Below are positions 52,900-61,059 of a DNA stretch of 64,000 nucleotides, piece after piece. The first letter of the stretch is position 1. Each line of letters opens with the position of its first letter. Source of the DNA: Nitrospira sp. SG-bin1 (GTDB lineage Bacteria > Nitrospirota > Nitrospiria > Nitrospirales > Nitrospiraceae); NCBI GenBank assembly GCA_002083365.1, contig LVWS01000007.1, positions 62,001-126,000 of the forward strand, read 5' to 3'. The notes under the pieces are model-generated. The model saw only the letters and a list, made by a program, of their open reading frames with translations. It had not been told where the DNA came from and made no database searches. Position numbers and translations under genes: made by a program.

Positions 52900-52943
52900 A
52901 CATGTACCGTCAACAGCGGGCACAGGCGACTAGCAAATGCCCC
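52900..52943 (-). promoter_or_regulatory. Promoter-like element before the esterase gene, shared with katE
   Basis: Read on the minus strand, the element carries GCTAGTCGCC, 11 variable bases, then TTGACGGTACATGT. The same blocks with the same spacing precede katE (55277-55319). The CTAGTC block could act as a -35-type signal and TACATG as a -10-type signal, 20 bases apart. The role is inferred from conservation of the two copies only. Confidence 0.45.
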
Positions 52944-52996
52944 AGAAATACTCTGTACGGAGAAAAGAAATGGATGCAGGGACAAGGAGCACTCAA

Positions 52997-53029
52997 GACC
53001 ACCCGCACGGCTTCGCCGTGCGGGTGGTC
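52997..53029 (-). terminator. Strong hairpin downstream of katE
   Basis: GACCACCCGCACGGC (52997-53011) is perfectly complementary to GCCGTGCGGGTGGTC (53015-53029), leaving a three-base TTC loop. It lies 35 bases beyond the katE stop in the direction of transcription and before the esterase promoter. No T-run follows, so it may act with Rho or as a 3'-end stabiliser. Confidence 0.65.
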
Positions 53030-53064
53030 CTCACTGGTGTTGGAATGGTCGGCTCTAACGGCAT

Positions 53065-55197
53065 TTATGGTTTCGGGCGATTCCAATGGCGGTGGCGACC
53101 GATCGCCTCCACAAAGGATTTGCCCGCGCCTCCGCTCTTGTCGGTCACGACTCCCGAGGCCTCCTTGATGCCGACAGCTTGAAGGAGTTCCTGACCCTCC
53201 CCGCTGGCGGCGATCGCCTTTCCATGGTTGTAAGCGTCGCGCACGAAATGCCGGGCCTCGTAATCACCCAGCAGCGTCGTGACGCTTTCCTTGCCGCCTG
53301 GAACGTACACCGCGTCATACATGACGGAATCCACGATCGCCAAACTCTTATCGACTTTCACACCACCTTTGAGCTCGCCGAGGCGCGGCGCAATGATTTC
53401 CATCGTGGCCCCCTCTTTTTTCAGGGCCGTCTCCAGTTGCTTGATGTCGGAAGCAGCCGCGCCGTCGCCTGCCAATACCGCGACTTTTCGACCTTTGATC
53501 GAGTCCCTCGGGCCCTCTTCCTGACTCAAACCCTTCGTCTTGCCGGCACGACTCGCCGATGGACCTTTCGGAGCCTCAAATCCGAGTTTCATTCCGACCA
53601 TCGAGGCCAAGGTGCCGTCTACTTTCGACAGATGGTCGAGCATGAGTTTTTGAATCTTGACGTCCGATACTTTTCCCAGCTCGAAAATCAGCGCTTGTCC
53701 GATATGTTCTTGCTCGGGCAGAGAGAGACTGTTGTAGAACAGCGCCGCTTGCGTGTAGTGATCGCCGAAAGTTTTGCTGCGCTCGCGGACCTTTTGACCT
53801 TGAACCGCCGCGGGATAGTGAACATACCCCCCCTTCTTCGCATCCACCTGACTCGGCACCTTATCCCCGGAGTTCGGTTCATAATTGATTCGACCCGGGC
53901 GATTGTTGAACCGCATGATGCCGTCCTGTTGGAAGTTGTTGACCGGCGACTTGGGTTGGTTGATCGGAAGTTGTGTGAAATTCGGCGTACCGAATCGATT
54001 CAGTTGGGTATCGAGATAGGAGAAGAGGCGGCCTTGCAGCAACGGGTCGTCGGTCACGTCGATGCCGGGCACAAGATGGCCCGGATGAAACGCCACTTCC
54101 TCGGTCTCGGTGAAGAAATTATCCGGGTTACGGTTCAAGGTCAGCTTGCCGACACGCTGAAGCGGAAATTGATCTTCCGGCCAGATCTTGGTGGCATCGA
54201 GGATGTCGAACGGCGCTTTGTCCGCCTCTTCCTCCGGCAAGAGCTGGAGCGCCAGCTCGTACTCCGGATACGTTTTATTCTCTATCGCCTCCCACAGATC
54301 CCGGCGATGAAAGTCCGGATCTTTGCCTGCCAGTTTTTGCGCCTCATCCCACACGAGCGAATGCACTCCGAGCAGGGGCTTCCAATGGAACTTCACGAAG
54401 GTGGACTTGCCCTGGTCGTTGACCAATCGAAAGGTATGGACGCCGAATCCGTCCATCATGCGATAGCTCCGGGGAATTCCCCGATCCGACATGACCCACA
54501 TGATCATGTGCATGGATTCCGGCGAAAGCGAGATGAAATCCCAAAAGTTGTTGTGCGCGGTGGAAGCCTGTGGAATGTCGTTATGGGGTTCCGGCTTGAA
54601 TGCATGGACCAAATCGGGAAACTTGATCGCATCTTGAATGAAGAACACCGGAATGTTGTTGCCCACCAAATCCCACACGCCCTCGTGCGTGTAGAATTTC
54701 ACGGCGAACCCCCGCGCATCCCGAATGGTGTCCGCCGTACCCAGATTTCCATTGACGTTCGAAAACCGAACGAATACCGGAGTTTTCACGGAAGGATCGC
54801 TGAACACCGCCGCCTTGCTGTAGCGAGTCAACGGCTTATAGACCTGGAAGTATCCGTGCGCGCCGGAACCGCGCGGATGGACGACTCGTTCCGGCATTCG
54901 CTCGTGGTCGAAGTGCATGATTTTTTCCCGGAACTGGGTGTCTTCCATCAACGTCGGCCCTCGCGCTCCGGCCTTGAGCGAATTCGCGTCATCCTCTATG
55001 CGCATGCCTTGATTGGTCGTCAAAACATTCCCTTCGGCGACCGCCGGCAACTGCGCGTCGGCAGGCGCCACGGGTGACTTGCTCTGCTCGCGGTCGGCGG
55101 CGCAGGACACCTGGGCGGTCAGAAGACCGCTGAAAACAAGGCCCGCCGCCAACGCGAGACTTTTGTTCTGAATCGATTTGAAAGCTTGACGTAACAT
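53065..55197 (-). CDS. katE: Large-subunit catalase (HPII type) with signal peptide
   Basis: The product has 710 residues. A signal sequence (LALAAGLVFSGLLTAQVSCAA) predicts export. The catalase core has FDHERMPERVVHPRGSGAHG (distal His), IPVFFIQDAIKFPD (distal Asn region), and GRLFSYLDTQLNRFG (haem-ligand Tyr). The C-terminal 150 residues form a DJ-1/PfpI-like domain (GRKVAVLAGDGAAASDIKQLE, YDAVYVPGGKES, AYNHGKAIAASGEG), typical of the long clade of catalases. It destroys hydrogen peroxide, here probably in the periplasm. It has its own promoter-like element and a strong 3' hairpin, so it is probably transcribed alone. Confidence 0.95.
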   Translation of the reverse strand: MLRQAFKSIQNKSLALAAGLVFSGLLTAQVSCAADREQSKSPVAPADAQLPAVAEGNVLTTNQGMRIEDDANSLKAGARGPTLMEDTQFREKIMHFDHERMPERVVHPRGSGAHGYFQVYKPLTRYSKAAVFSDPSVKTPVFVRFSNVNGNLGTADTIRDARGFAVKFYTHEGVWDLVGNNIPVFFIQDAIKFPDLVHAFKPEPHNDIPQASTAHNNFWDFISLSPESMHMIMWVMSDRGIPRSYRMMDGFGVHTFRLVNDQGKSTFVKFHWKPLLGVHSLVWDEAQKLAGKDPDFHRRDLWEAIENKTYPEYELALQLLPEEEADKAPFDILDATKIWPEDQFPLQRVGKLTLNRNPDNFFTETEEVAFHPGHLVPGIDVTDDPLLQGRLFSYLDTQLNRFGTPNFTQLPINQPKSPVNNFQQDGIMRFNNRPGRINYEPNSGDKVPSQVDAKKGGYVHYPAAVQGQKVRERSKTFGDHYTQAALFYNSLSLPEQEHIGQALIFELGKVSDVKIQKLMLDHLSKVDGTLASMVGMKLGFEAPKGPSASRAGKTKGLSQEEGPRDSIKGRKVAVLAGDGAAASDIKQLETALKKEGATMEIIAPRLGELKGGVKVDKSLAIVDSVMYDAVYVPGGKESVTTLLGDYEARHFVRDAYNHGKAIAASGEGQELLQAVGIKEASGVVTDKSGGAGKSFVEAIGRHRHWNRPKP

Positions 55198-55276
55198 CGT
55201 GTGATCTCCTTCTTAACCCTTTGATCTGCCGCTCGTCCGCGCTCATCGGGCGTAAGAGTCCCGAGAGCTTCTATAA

Positions 55277-55319
55277 CTTGTATCGTCAATACCGGTCGCC
55301 GGCGACTAGTAAACCCCCG
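55277..55319 (-). promoter_or_regulatory. Promoter-like element before katE
   Basis: On the minus strand: ACTAGTCGCC, 11 variable bases, then TTGACGATACAAGT, matching the element upstream of the esterase gene in block order and spacing. It lies about 80 bases before the katE start, leaving room for a leader. A stress sigma factor or activator is an attractive but untested explanation. Confidence 0.45.
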
Positions 55320-55409
55320 GAGAAATGGAACTTGCGCCCCTTACTTTGGCGGAATAATGCTTGTGACCCTTTTCTATGGGGAATGAGGGGAGCCGCTGTA
55401 TGGCAGCTC

Positions 55410-56279
55410 TTACAAAACTGCGGTGATGAATCCGTCGGCCGGGATCGTGAGGAGGGGACAGGTCGACTCCTGTAACACTCGCTCGCTATGGCTTCCGCGC
55501 AGATCGTCCAATAGGCCGTTGCGACCGTCCGTGGCCATCGCGATCAGGTCCGCACCGATCTCGTTGCCGACTTGATGAATGATCTCGATCACCTCGCCGC
55601 TCCGCGTCTCTCGGTTCCAGCGCCACCCGGCAATGTCCGGACAAACCACCTGTGGCATCGCATCTTCGTCTCCGACATGCAGAAGAGTAATCGTGCCGGT
55701 TTCGCAACAGAGACCGGACACCAGTCTGGCGACGGCGTGAACGGCCGGCTGGGCGGATGGAATCGGCGCGACGGGAATCAAGATGGTTTCCAGAGAAATC
55801 GAGCCGTTATCGAGCGAGACGAAACCCTCCATACCCTTGGGAATAAAGAGCGTCATCTCTCGCGATCTGCCGGCGACGCTGGCCGCAACGGATCTGTTGA
55901 GCCATGGAACGCCGCTCTTATGCTGATCCGTGGCCAAGACCATGAGATCCGTGCCGTGCGTCTTCAGAAAGGTCCTGATGGACTCGACCGGATCGTCGTG
56001 AACCATCCGGACCTTTTGAACGGAGAAGCCTCGAGTGACGGCGTCGGTCCGTTCGCTGTCTTGGGGAAGCCGTCTCCAACGCTCGAGCGTATCGCGGACT
56101 CCGGGGAAGTCGGCCCACGACTCGTCCCGGCTATCGGATACGTGAAGGATGGTCAACTTGGCCTTGGCGATCAGCGCGACGATCAACGCGTGGGCAAACG
56201 CACTCCGGCCTTCTTCGGTGAGATCGGTCGGGAGCAGGACGCGCTGGATCAGGGGAACAACGGACGTGTCGTATCTCAT
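55410..56279 (-). CDS. Tandem universal-stress-protein domains
   Basis: The product has 289 residues, with two UspA-like domains. The first (about 10-145) has RVLLPTDLTEEGRSAFAHAL, KLTILHVSDS, THGTDLMVLATDQHKSG; the second (about 165-289) has ETILIPVAPIP, GTITLLHVGDE and ADLIAMATDGRNGLLDDLRGS with SERVLQESTCPLLTIPA. The ATP-binding G-2x-G-9x-G(S/T) pattern is degenerate in domain one and partial in domain two. It is a cytoplasmic stress-response protein. It lies between katE and a DUF4142 gene on the same strand. Confidence 0.88.
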   Translation of the reverse strand: MRYDTSVVPLIQRVLLPTDLTEEGRSAFAHALIVALIAKAKLTILHVSDSRDESWADFPGVRDTLERWRRLPQDSERTDAVTRGFSVQKVRMVHDDPVESIRTFLKTHGTDLMVLATDQHKSGVPWLNRSVAASVAGRSREMTLFIPKGMEGFVSLDNGSISLETILIPVAPIPSAQPAVHAVARLVSGLCCETGTITLLHVGDEDAMPQVVCPDIAGWRWNRETRSGEVIEIIHQVGNEIGADLIAMATDGRNGLLDDLRGSHSERVLQESTCPLLTIPADGFITAVL

Positions 56280-56344
56280 AAGCCCTCGAACTGATCCTCG
56301 GACACATATCGATGACGACTCGTTTTACTGTCCGAAGGACTCGG

Positions 56345-56374
56345 TCGAGGACGCCCCCGGAGGCGCGTCCTCGA
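56345..56374. terminator. Hairpin between DUF4142 and universal-stress genes
   Basis: TCGAGGACGC (56345-56354) pairs perfectly with GCGTCCTCGA (56365-56374) around a 10-base loop, 13 bases after the DUF4142 stop. No clear T-run follows on the minus strand. It is a probable transcript-end structure. Confidence 0.5.
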
Positions 56375-56386
56375 TCGGAGCTCATG

Positions 56387-56944
56387 CTAGGGATTGGTCT
56401 GGAGAGAGGCCTTGACCATGCGTGCCTGGTCGCGATGCGCCTTCAGAACGGGCAAAGTCGAGGTGAAATATTCCCGAAGATCGGGATATCTCATGGTGTC
56501 TATGTGCTGCTGGTATTCCTCCAACGTCGTCTCGTGATTCTGAAGGGTAAAATTCATATAGGCCCGATCGAACTCATGGCCGGACAATTTCGACATTTCG
56601 TCGACTTTTTTCTGGTCTTCCGCAGTGAGCTTCGTCGGCAGCGGCACCTTGTGTTTCGATGCGAGTTGTTCCGCCTCCCGGCGGACTTTCTTATGATCCT
56701 CGACCGCCTTCGATCCGTACTCCTTCACCTGCTTGTTCTCCGCCCGCTGTGCAGCCAGTTGACCGAGCGCGATCGCCACTTGTTGTTCCTCGGCGGCGAT
56801 CGTCAGAAACGTTTGGGTATCTGATTTAGAGTCTAATTGCACTCCTGCCGGGTCTGATTTCACATCCACCTGGGCTCCCAGCCCTCCCGCAAAGAAACCG
56901 AATGCGACACCGATAAACAGGCCGACGGCGATCATCCGATACAT
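56387..56944 (-). CDS. DUF4142 exported protein, second paralogue
   Basis: The product has 185 residues. A signal peptide (MIAVGLFIGVAFGFFAGGLGAQ) is followed by the four-helix domain: AAEEQQVAIALGQLAAQRAE, VKEYGSKAVEDHKKVRREAEQLA, MSKLSGHEFDRAYMNFTLQNHETTLEEYQQH and LPVLKAHRDQARMVKASLQTNP. It aligns along its length with 51129-51647, so both come from duplication. It is probably a periplasmic stress protein of unknown activity. A hairpin follows its stop. Confidence 0.88.
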   Translation of the reverse strand: MYRMIAVGLFIGVAFGFFAGGLGAQVDVKSDPAGVQLDSKSDTQTFLTIAAEEQQVAIALGQLAAQRAENKQVKEYGSKAVEDHKKVRREAEQLASKHKVPLPTKLTAEDQKKVDEMSKLSGHEFDRAYMNFTLQNHETTLEEYQQHIDTMRYPDLREYFTSTLPVLKAHRDQARMVKASLQTNP

Positions 56945-57252
56945 GGGATGCTCCTTGGATAATGTGAGTTGCCGCTGGTCGGGAACTTCTCCCTTCCATT
57001 ACTGATACTAAGGCGCCATGTTCAACCGCCCCCGTGCAAAACTTGAGCCGGTCGAATCAGTACCCTATGACGAAGCGAGGACTAAGTAATGGCCGATCCT
57101 CCGCGACTTATCAGAGCCGTAAACCGGTCGGAAGTCCGAGCACGAAACCATTCGCAGACAATCTGTTCCTGGATGGGACAGATGTTCTCTTATGCGCACC
57201 GTGGAACCGTCAATAAAGGACGACGCGAACGGCTCCGAGGATCATTCATAGA
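56945..57252. other. Intergenic region upstream of the second DUF4142 gene
   Basis: This stretch of about 310 bases holds no supported gene. CCAAGGAGC just before 56944 is the ribosome site of the DUF4142 gene. A promoter is expected here but was not fixed. Confidence 0.4.
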
Positions 57253-57798
57253 TCATCCCTTTTTCGCCTGTCTCGACACTGCCTGCTCGAGCTCATCGCT
57301 GTTGGATACCAACACGTTATTGACGAAGAAAGTGGGTGTCCCTTGTACTCCGCAGCGATGGCCGGACAGCACATCACGCCGTACTTTCAGGACGCCGACT
57401 CCCGCGTGCAGGTCTCCTTTGAAATGGGGCACATCCAATCCAGCCATCGCGGCATAGAGATAGAGATCGTCGAGTTCGAGATGATCTTGGTTTTGGAACA
57501 GCACGTCATGCATCGGCCAGAAGCGGTCCTGCAGCCCAGCCGCGACGGAAGCCTCCGCGGCAAGCTGGGCATGCGGGTGTTTCCTGACCAGTGGGAAATG
57601 CCGATAGACGAACCGGAGGCGGGTGGAATGTCGCTCACGGAGGCGATGAAGGAGGGGCTGCGCTTCTCGACAATACGGACACTCGAAGTCGCAGTAGGCG
57701 ATGAGCGTCATGGGCGCCGCCGCGGGCCCGACCACATGATCGTCCGGTAACACGAGGAGATCATATTTGGCGAGCGCGCTGCGCGCTTCTCTTTGCAT
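57253..57798 (-). CDS. DsbA-family thioredoxin-fold protein, probably cytoplasmic
   Basis: The product has 181 residues without a signal peptide. After DDHVVGPAAAPMTLIAYCDFECPYCREAQPLLHRL (active site CPYC), the helical insertion DFECPYC... HPHAQLAAEASVAAGLQDRFWPMHDVLFQNQDHLE follows, and the cis-Pro region is VQGTPTFFVNNVLV. These are the hallmarks of DsbA/FrnE/Na+/H+-antiporter-linked DsbA-like oxidoreductases. Lack of an export signal suggests a cytoplasmic thiol reaction. Its start is five bases after the DUF2231 stop, so the genes form an operon. Confidence 0.88.
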   Translation of the reverse strand: MQREARSALAKYDLLVLPDDHVVGPAAAPMTLIAYCDFECPYCREAQPLLHRLRERHSTRLRFVYRHFPLVRKHPHAQLAAEASVAAGLQDRFWPMHDVLFQNQDHLELDDLYLYAAMAGLDVPHFKGDLHAGVGVLKVRRDVLSGHRCGVQGTPTFFVNNVLVSNSDELEQAVSRQAKKG

Positions 57799-57803
57799 TG
57801 AAC

Positions 57804-58328
57804 CTACACTTCTCCGTTCCCCTGAGCCGTGGATGCCAGCACCCTGGCCAGCGACTCGTCGCCGGGCAATTTATTTTCGTCCGATCCGCCTGACAGCTCC
57901 GTGCCCCGCACGCGCATCCCATGGTGGTACACCAGATGCCCGCCGTACCAGGCCGACACAAATAGACCGACATTGCCCAACAACGATAGAAGCATGGGCA
58001 ACGTGCGGGGCGTGCGATTGCGCCGCCTCATCAGTACATTGAAAGCCGTCAACGTCAGCAATCCGACATTCATCATGCCGTGCAGACGGCCAAGCCGCTT
58101 GGCTTGGTGGTCTCGAGGAATCGTCGCATAGTCCATCGCTCCGGCCGTTCCCGCGACGAGACCTCCCAGCAAACCGCCCAGCATGGTGTAGTAGGACGCG
58201 TCGGCGAAGGACCGGTTCTTCGTCGACACATGGAGCAGGTCCAAGACCAAGCTGAATGGCAACAGCCCGGCCGGCATGACGATCAACTGCGGGTGGAGGG
58301 GATGTCCGGAAAACGTGACCTGTGACAT
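57804..58328 (-). CDS. DUF2231 membrane protein
   Basis: The product has 174 residues. It opens with SGHPLHPQLIVMPAGLLPFSLVLDLLH, the His-Pro-rich first helix of DUF2231, and has four helices in all, including YYTMLGGLLGGLVAGTAGAMDYATIP, GMMNVGLLTLTAFNVLM and LPMLLSLLGNVGLFVSAWYGGHLVY with further His. Conserved His residues in helices could bind haem or metal but this is not established. It lies nine bases downstream of the DUF2892-SRPBCC gene and five upstream of the DsbA-like gene. Confidence 0.88.
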   Translation of the reverse strand: MSQVTFSGHPLHPQLIVMPAGLLPFSLVLDLLHVSTKNRSFADASYYTMLGGLLGGLVAGTAGAMDYATIPRDHQAKRLGRLHGMMNVGLLTLTAFNVLMRRRNRTPRTLPMLLSLLGNVGLFVSAWYGGHLVYHHGMRVRGTELSGGSDENKLPGDESLARVLASTAQGNGEV

Positions 58329-58337
58329 GGCGGACTC

Positions 58338-59144
58338 CTATCGAGCGTCGGCGTGCGAAAAGGCACCCGTCTCCATCTGTTCTTTGAATCGCTGCAGGTC
58401 TTCGGCGATCTTGGTGTTCGGGTCTTCTCCGAGCAACTTGGCGACAGCCGTTCCCACCTTGCCGCCCGGAGGTTCATACTGCAGCGTCACAGTCAACCAC
58501 GTTCGTCTTCCATCGGCCGTCGGCTTGAACTCGACCGAACCGGTATTGTCCACGTCCGAACCTTTGAGCGACCTCCATCCGATGCGTTGATTCTCCACAT
58601 CGTTGATGACTTCGGCATCCCACTCCACTTTGGGACCACCCGGCAGGGTCTTCACGACCCAGTGGGACAACCGATCATTGACCACTTGCACCGAATCAAG
58701 ATGGGTCATGATGCGGGGCAAATTCTCGAACGACCGCCAAAACCGGTAGATTTCGTTCGGAGGACGATCGATCTCGATGGCCCGTTGGATTTTTGTCGCG
58801 CGTTTCGTATGGACCTTGCGTCGGCCCAATCGATTCGTGTCGCTTGCCGGCCTCCGTTGATCGTTGGAGCTCATATCGATTCCCATGGCCTCGAATGCGG
58901 GGCAATGGCCGCTGATCGCCCGATGGAGGAGCCCTCCTCCCACCATGGCCAGCGCCGCACCGGTCCAGTCACGACGAGACAGCCCGGACACGAGGAAGGC
59001 CATCCCTGCCATGCCTGACAGCATCCGCTGACCATCGCCTATGTTTTCCCGCTCATCATCGAAACCGGCTCGTTCTTCATTCCATCCCATATCTTGCGTA
59101 TTGGTTCGATATGGTTTTTGTCCCGACAAATTCTCAGTCGTCAT
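58338..59144 (-). CDS. DUF2892-SRPBCC fusion protein
   Basis: The product has 268 residues. After a polar N-terminus, residues 40-90 hold MAFLVSGLSRRDWTGAALAMVGGGLLHRAISGHCPAFEAMG, a DUF2892-like double helix with the Cys-Pro turn. The C-terminal 150 residues are SRPBCC: IQRAIEIDRPPNEIYRFWRSFENLPRIMTHLDSVQVV, GGPKVEWDAEVINDVENQRIGWRS and AEDLQRFKEQMETG. This would place a ligand-binding domain at the membrane face. It is related to the proteins at 37532-38560 and 50284-50733. It leads an operon with DUF2231 and the DsbA-like gene. Confidence 0.88.
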   Translation of the reverse strand: MTTENLSGQKPYRTNTQDMGWNEERAGFDDERENIGDGQRMLSGMAGMAFLVSGLSRRDWTGAALAMVGGGLLHRAISGHCPAFEAMGIDMSSNDQRRPASDTNRLGRRKVHTKRATKIQRAIEIDRPPNEIYRFWRSFENLPRIMTHLDSVQVVNDRLSHWVVKTLPGGPKVEWDAEVINDVENQRIGWRSLKGSDVDNTGSVEFKPTADGRRTWLTVTLQYEPPGGKVGTAVAKLLGEDPNTKIAEDLQRFKEQMETGAFSHADAR

Positions 59145-59171
59145 CGTCTTCCTCCTCGTGTGACAATCATG

Positions 59172-59393
59172 TCATGAGACTATTCGTTGGAGTGATTGTA
59201 CGAAGTGCCGTCCGATCATCTTGACGACATCGGCTCCCCGCCGGACCAACGTGTGAACGGGCTTGACGGGGACAGGAATGGTCGCTTGCACAGTACCTCC
59301 CCCGGTTGCGATTTCTCGCTTTGCCGATAAGGTGAAATCCCAATCATGAGCTTTCGGACTATACGATATTTCCCTATCCATATTGAGCATCAT
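59172..59393 (-). CDS. Small hypothetical protein (tentative)
   Basis: This 73-residue frame starts at an ATG at 59393 (a second ATG directly follows) with AAAGAG nearby. It reads REISYSPKAHDWDFTLSAKREI, then TVQATIPVPVKPVHTLVRRGADVV, with no known motif. It ends 27 bases before the fusion gene and could be its operon leader gene. It has neither a signal peptide nor a strong helix. Confidence 0.4.
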   Translation of the reverse strand: MMLNMDREISYSPKAHDWDFTLSAKREIATGGGTVQATIPVPVKPVHTLVRRGADVVKMIGRHFVQSLQRIVS

Positions 59394-59743
59394 GAGGCTC
59401 TTTCGGTGTGCAAGAGGCAGGCCGCTTCACCGAGAATCATCCCGTGCCTGCGCATGCGTTGCTCAAGGAAGAAACAAGGCCCATCGCGCGATCTGTCTTC
59501 ATGGAACACGTTCTCCCGGTTACCTGGAGTTGAAATGTGTATACCTACCAGGCGTGGTAGGCCACATGGGAACTCCCTAGTTGCATGGCTCTGACGAGAA
59601 TTCCACCATCTTCATCACTCAGCCGGCCCACTTTACATTTACAGCGCCACAGCCGTTCGCTTGTAGAGATTCCCGGTCCGCCGGGTCACACCTTCCGCTA
59701 TGGAAAGGAATATGCATGAAAGGAATATGCATGGAGGTACCTC
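59394..59743. other. Divergent intergenic region
   Basis: About 350 bases between divergent genes, without a supported gene. Near its right end an exact 15-base unit is repeated in tandem before the next gene. A CTAGTTGCATGG segment near 59578 superficially resembles the katE element but the spacing differs. Confidence 0.4.
59704..59733 (+). repeat. Exact tandem duplication of a 15-base unit containing a ribosome-site-like sequence
   Basis: AAAGGAATATGCATG occurs at 59704-59718 and again at 59719-59733, directly before GGAGG and the ATG at 59744. Each copy holds AAAGGA and an ATG, so two decoy ribosome-site/start pairs precede the real one. The unit probably arose by slippage. Confidence 0.7.
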
Positions 59744-60334
59744 ATGGTTGATCCGGCTCTTTTAGTCCGAAACTATCTGCTCTATTTCATTCTTCCTCTA
59801 TGGGTACTGGCCGGTCTTACTGATTATTTTCTGCATAAACGTACCCGCATCGAAGAAAACACGGGTACGAAGGAATCGGTTCTGCACCTACTCCAACTCG
59901 GAGAAGCCGGATTCCCGGTGGTCGTGGCGCTGCTCTTCGAAATCAACGCCCTGGTCATTGCCATCATGCTGATCGCCCTGGTGGTCCATGAGGCGACGGC
60001 CTTGTGGGACGTCTATTATGCGCACACGCGCCGATACATCAGTCCGTGGGAACAGCACGTCCATAGTTTCCTGGAAGTCCTTCCCATCATGGCGGCGTCC
60101 TTCGTCACCGTGCTGTACTGGAATCAGTTCCTGGCCTTATTCGGCCTCGGTCCCGAGGCTCCCCGCTTTGCCGTTGAGCCAAAGACAGATCCCTTGCCCG
60201 TGGGTTATTTGGTGACTCTCTTCAGTTCGATCGCACTGTTCATCGTCGTGCCTTACGGTGAAGAGCTCTGGCGATGTATCTCAACCGCTCGTCGCCGCCG
60301 TATCCCACGGAATCCGCTGACGAAAGCCGCTTGA
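59744..60334 (+). CDS. Integral membrane protein of unknown function
   Basis: The product has 196 residues with GGAGG upstream of the ATG. Four to five helices are present: LLYFILPLWVLAGLTDYFLH, FPVVVALLFEINALVIAIMLIALVVHEATALW, EVLPIMAASFVTVLYWNQFLALFGL and GYLVTLFSSIALFIVVPYGEELW. Several His residues (HKRTRIEE, HEATALWDVYYAHTRRYISPWEQHVHSF) cluster at one membrane face, which could bind metal. I do not recognise the family. It is the only plus-strand gene in this part and is followed by a strong hairpin. Confidence 0.65.
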   Translation: MVDPALLVRNYLLYFILPLWVLAGLTDYFLHKRTRIEENTGTKESVLHLLQLGEAGFPVVVALLFEINALVIAIMLIALVVHEATALWDVYYAHTRRYISPWEQHVHSFLEVLPIMAASFVTVLYWNQFLALFGLGPEAPRFAVEPKTDPLPVGYLVTLFSSIALFIVVPYGEELWRCISTARRRRIPRNPLTKAA

Positions 60335-60454
60335 TTCTCGATGCACAATCGATCCGCGATACCTGGCAGACCGATGGGGCCGATGCCAGAATCGGTTAAG
60401 ATCGTTGGGGAGGCTCTCGCCCCGTGGGAAGCGAGACAATATGCGTAGGCGTCA

Positions 60455-60492
60455 CATGAGACAACGGCCGCGTTGCGGCTCGTTGTCTCATG
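60455..60492. terminator. Strong bidirectional hairpin between convergent genes
   Basis: The left arm CATGAGACAACGGCCGC (60455-60471) pairs with GCGGC, one unpaired T, and CGTTGTCTCATG (60475-60492), with a GTT loop. Seventeen base pairs with one bulge make it the most stable intergenic hairpin noticed in this window. It sits between convergent genes ending at 60334 and 60511, as expected for a shared terminator. Confidence 0.7.
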
Positions 60493-60510
60493 ACGTACGT
60501 GAAGGAATGG

Positions 60511-60954
60511 TCAGGCAGCTCGACGATAACCTTCGGCTATTTCATCCGCCTGCGCACGCTTGCCGTACCCATAGTAGGCGGCAAGAGCCGCAGTCCCCCC
60601 ATGAAGCCATACATCCCACCCATGTAACGGAGCCAGGCCGAACGCCATGCTGAGCGGCGGGATGACCCCCATAACGGCCAGGGCGCCGTAGAACCATGTC
60701 AGCCCGCGAGCGAAGGCCCTGGCATTGCTCACGCTGCTGGCGTAAGACAAACCCGCGATGCCTACTCCAAGATGGATCAGATTGTGAATCCAGTTCACCG
60801 GAAACAGACCGAATAAGAGACCATAGCCTCCGTCCGCGAAGAGACCCGGCACAGCGGTTGGGTGAGGATTCGATACCGCTCCGGGGATGAAACCCACGAA
60901 TCCTATGAAGAGAAACAAGCCCCCGACTATTTGCGCAAATCTTCGACTCGGCAT
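60511..60954 (-). CDS. DUF4383 membrane protein
   Basis: The product has 147 residues. The start at 60954 follows GGAGGTGA by eight bases. It matches DUF4383: RRFAQIVGGLFLFIGFVGFIPG, GLLFGLFPVNWIHNLIHLGVGIAGLSYA, FARGLTWFYGALAVMGVIP and HGWDVWLHGGTAALAAYYGYG. Four helices are predicted in the inner membrane. The function is unknown; the family occurs widely in actinobacteria and stress clusters. Confidence 0.9.
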   Translation of the reverse strand: MPSRRFAQIVGGLFLFIGFVGFIPGAVSNPHPTAVPGLFADGGYGLLFGLFPVNWIHNLIHLGVGIAGLSYASSVSNARAFARGLTWFYGALAVMGVIPPLSMAFGLAPLHGWDVWLHGGTAALAAYYGYGKRAQADEIAEGYRRAA

Positions 60955-61059
60955 GCAAACTGTCACCTCCTTTCAGAGATTCGTGAGGAAGTCCGAATAA
61001 GACGGCGGGGCAGGCGGACATGCCGATACGGCAGCCGCCTGCTGTGGGTGGGAAAGACG

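Noticed and set aside
53086..55077. A 663-codon open frame on the plus strand opposite katE
   Set aside because: It lies wholly antisense to a clearly recognised catalase, has no ribosome site and its protein has no known motif. Long antisense frames are common in GC-rich genes.
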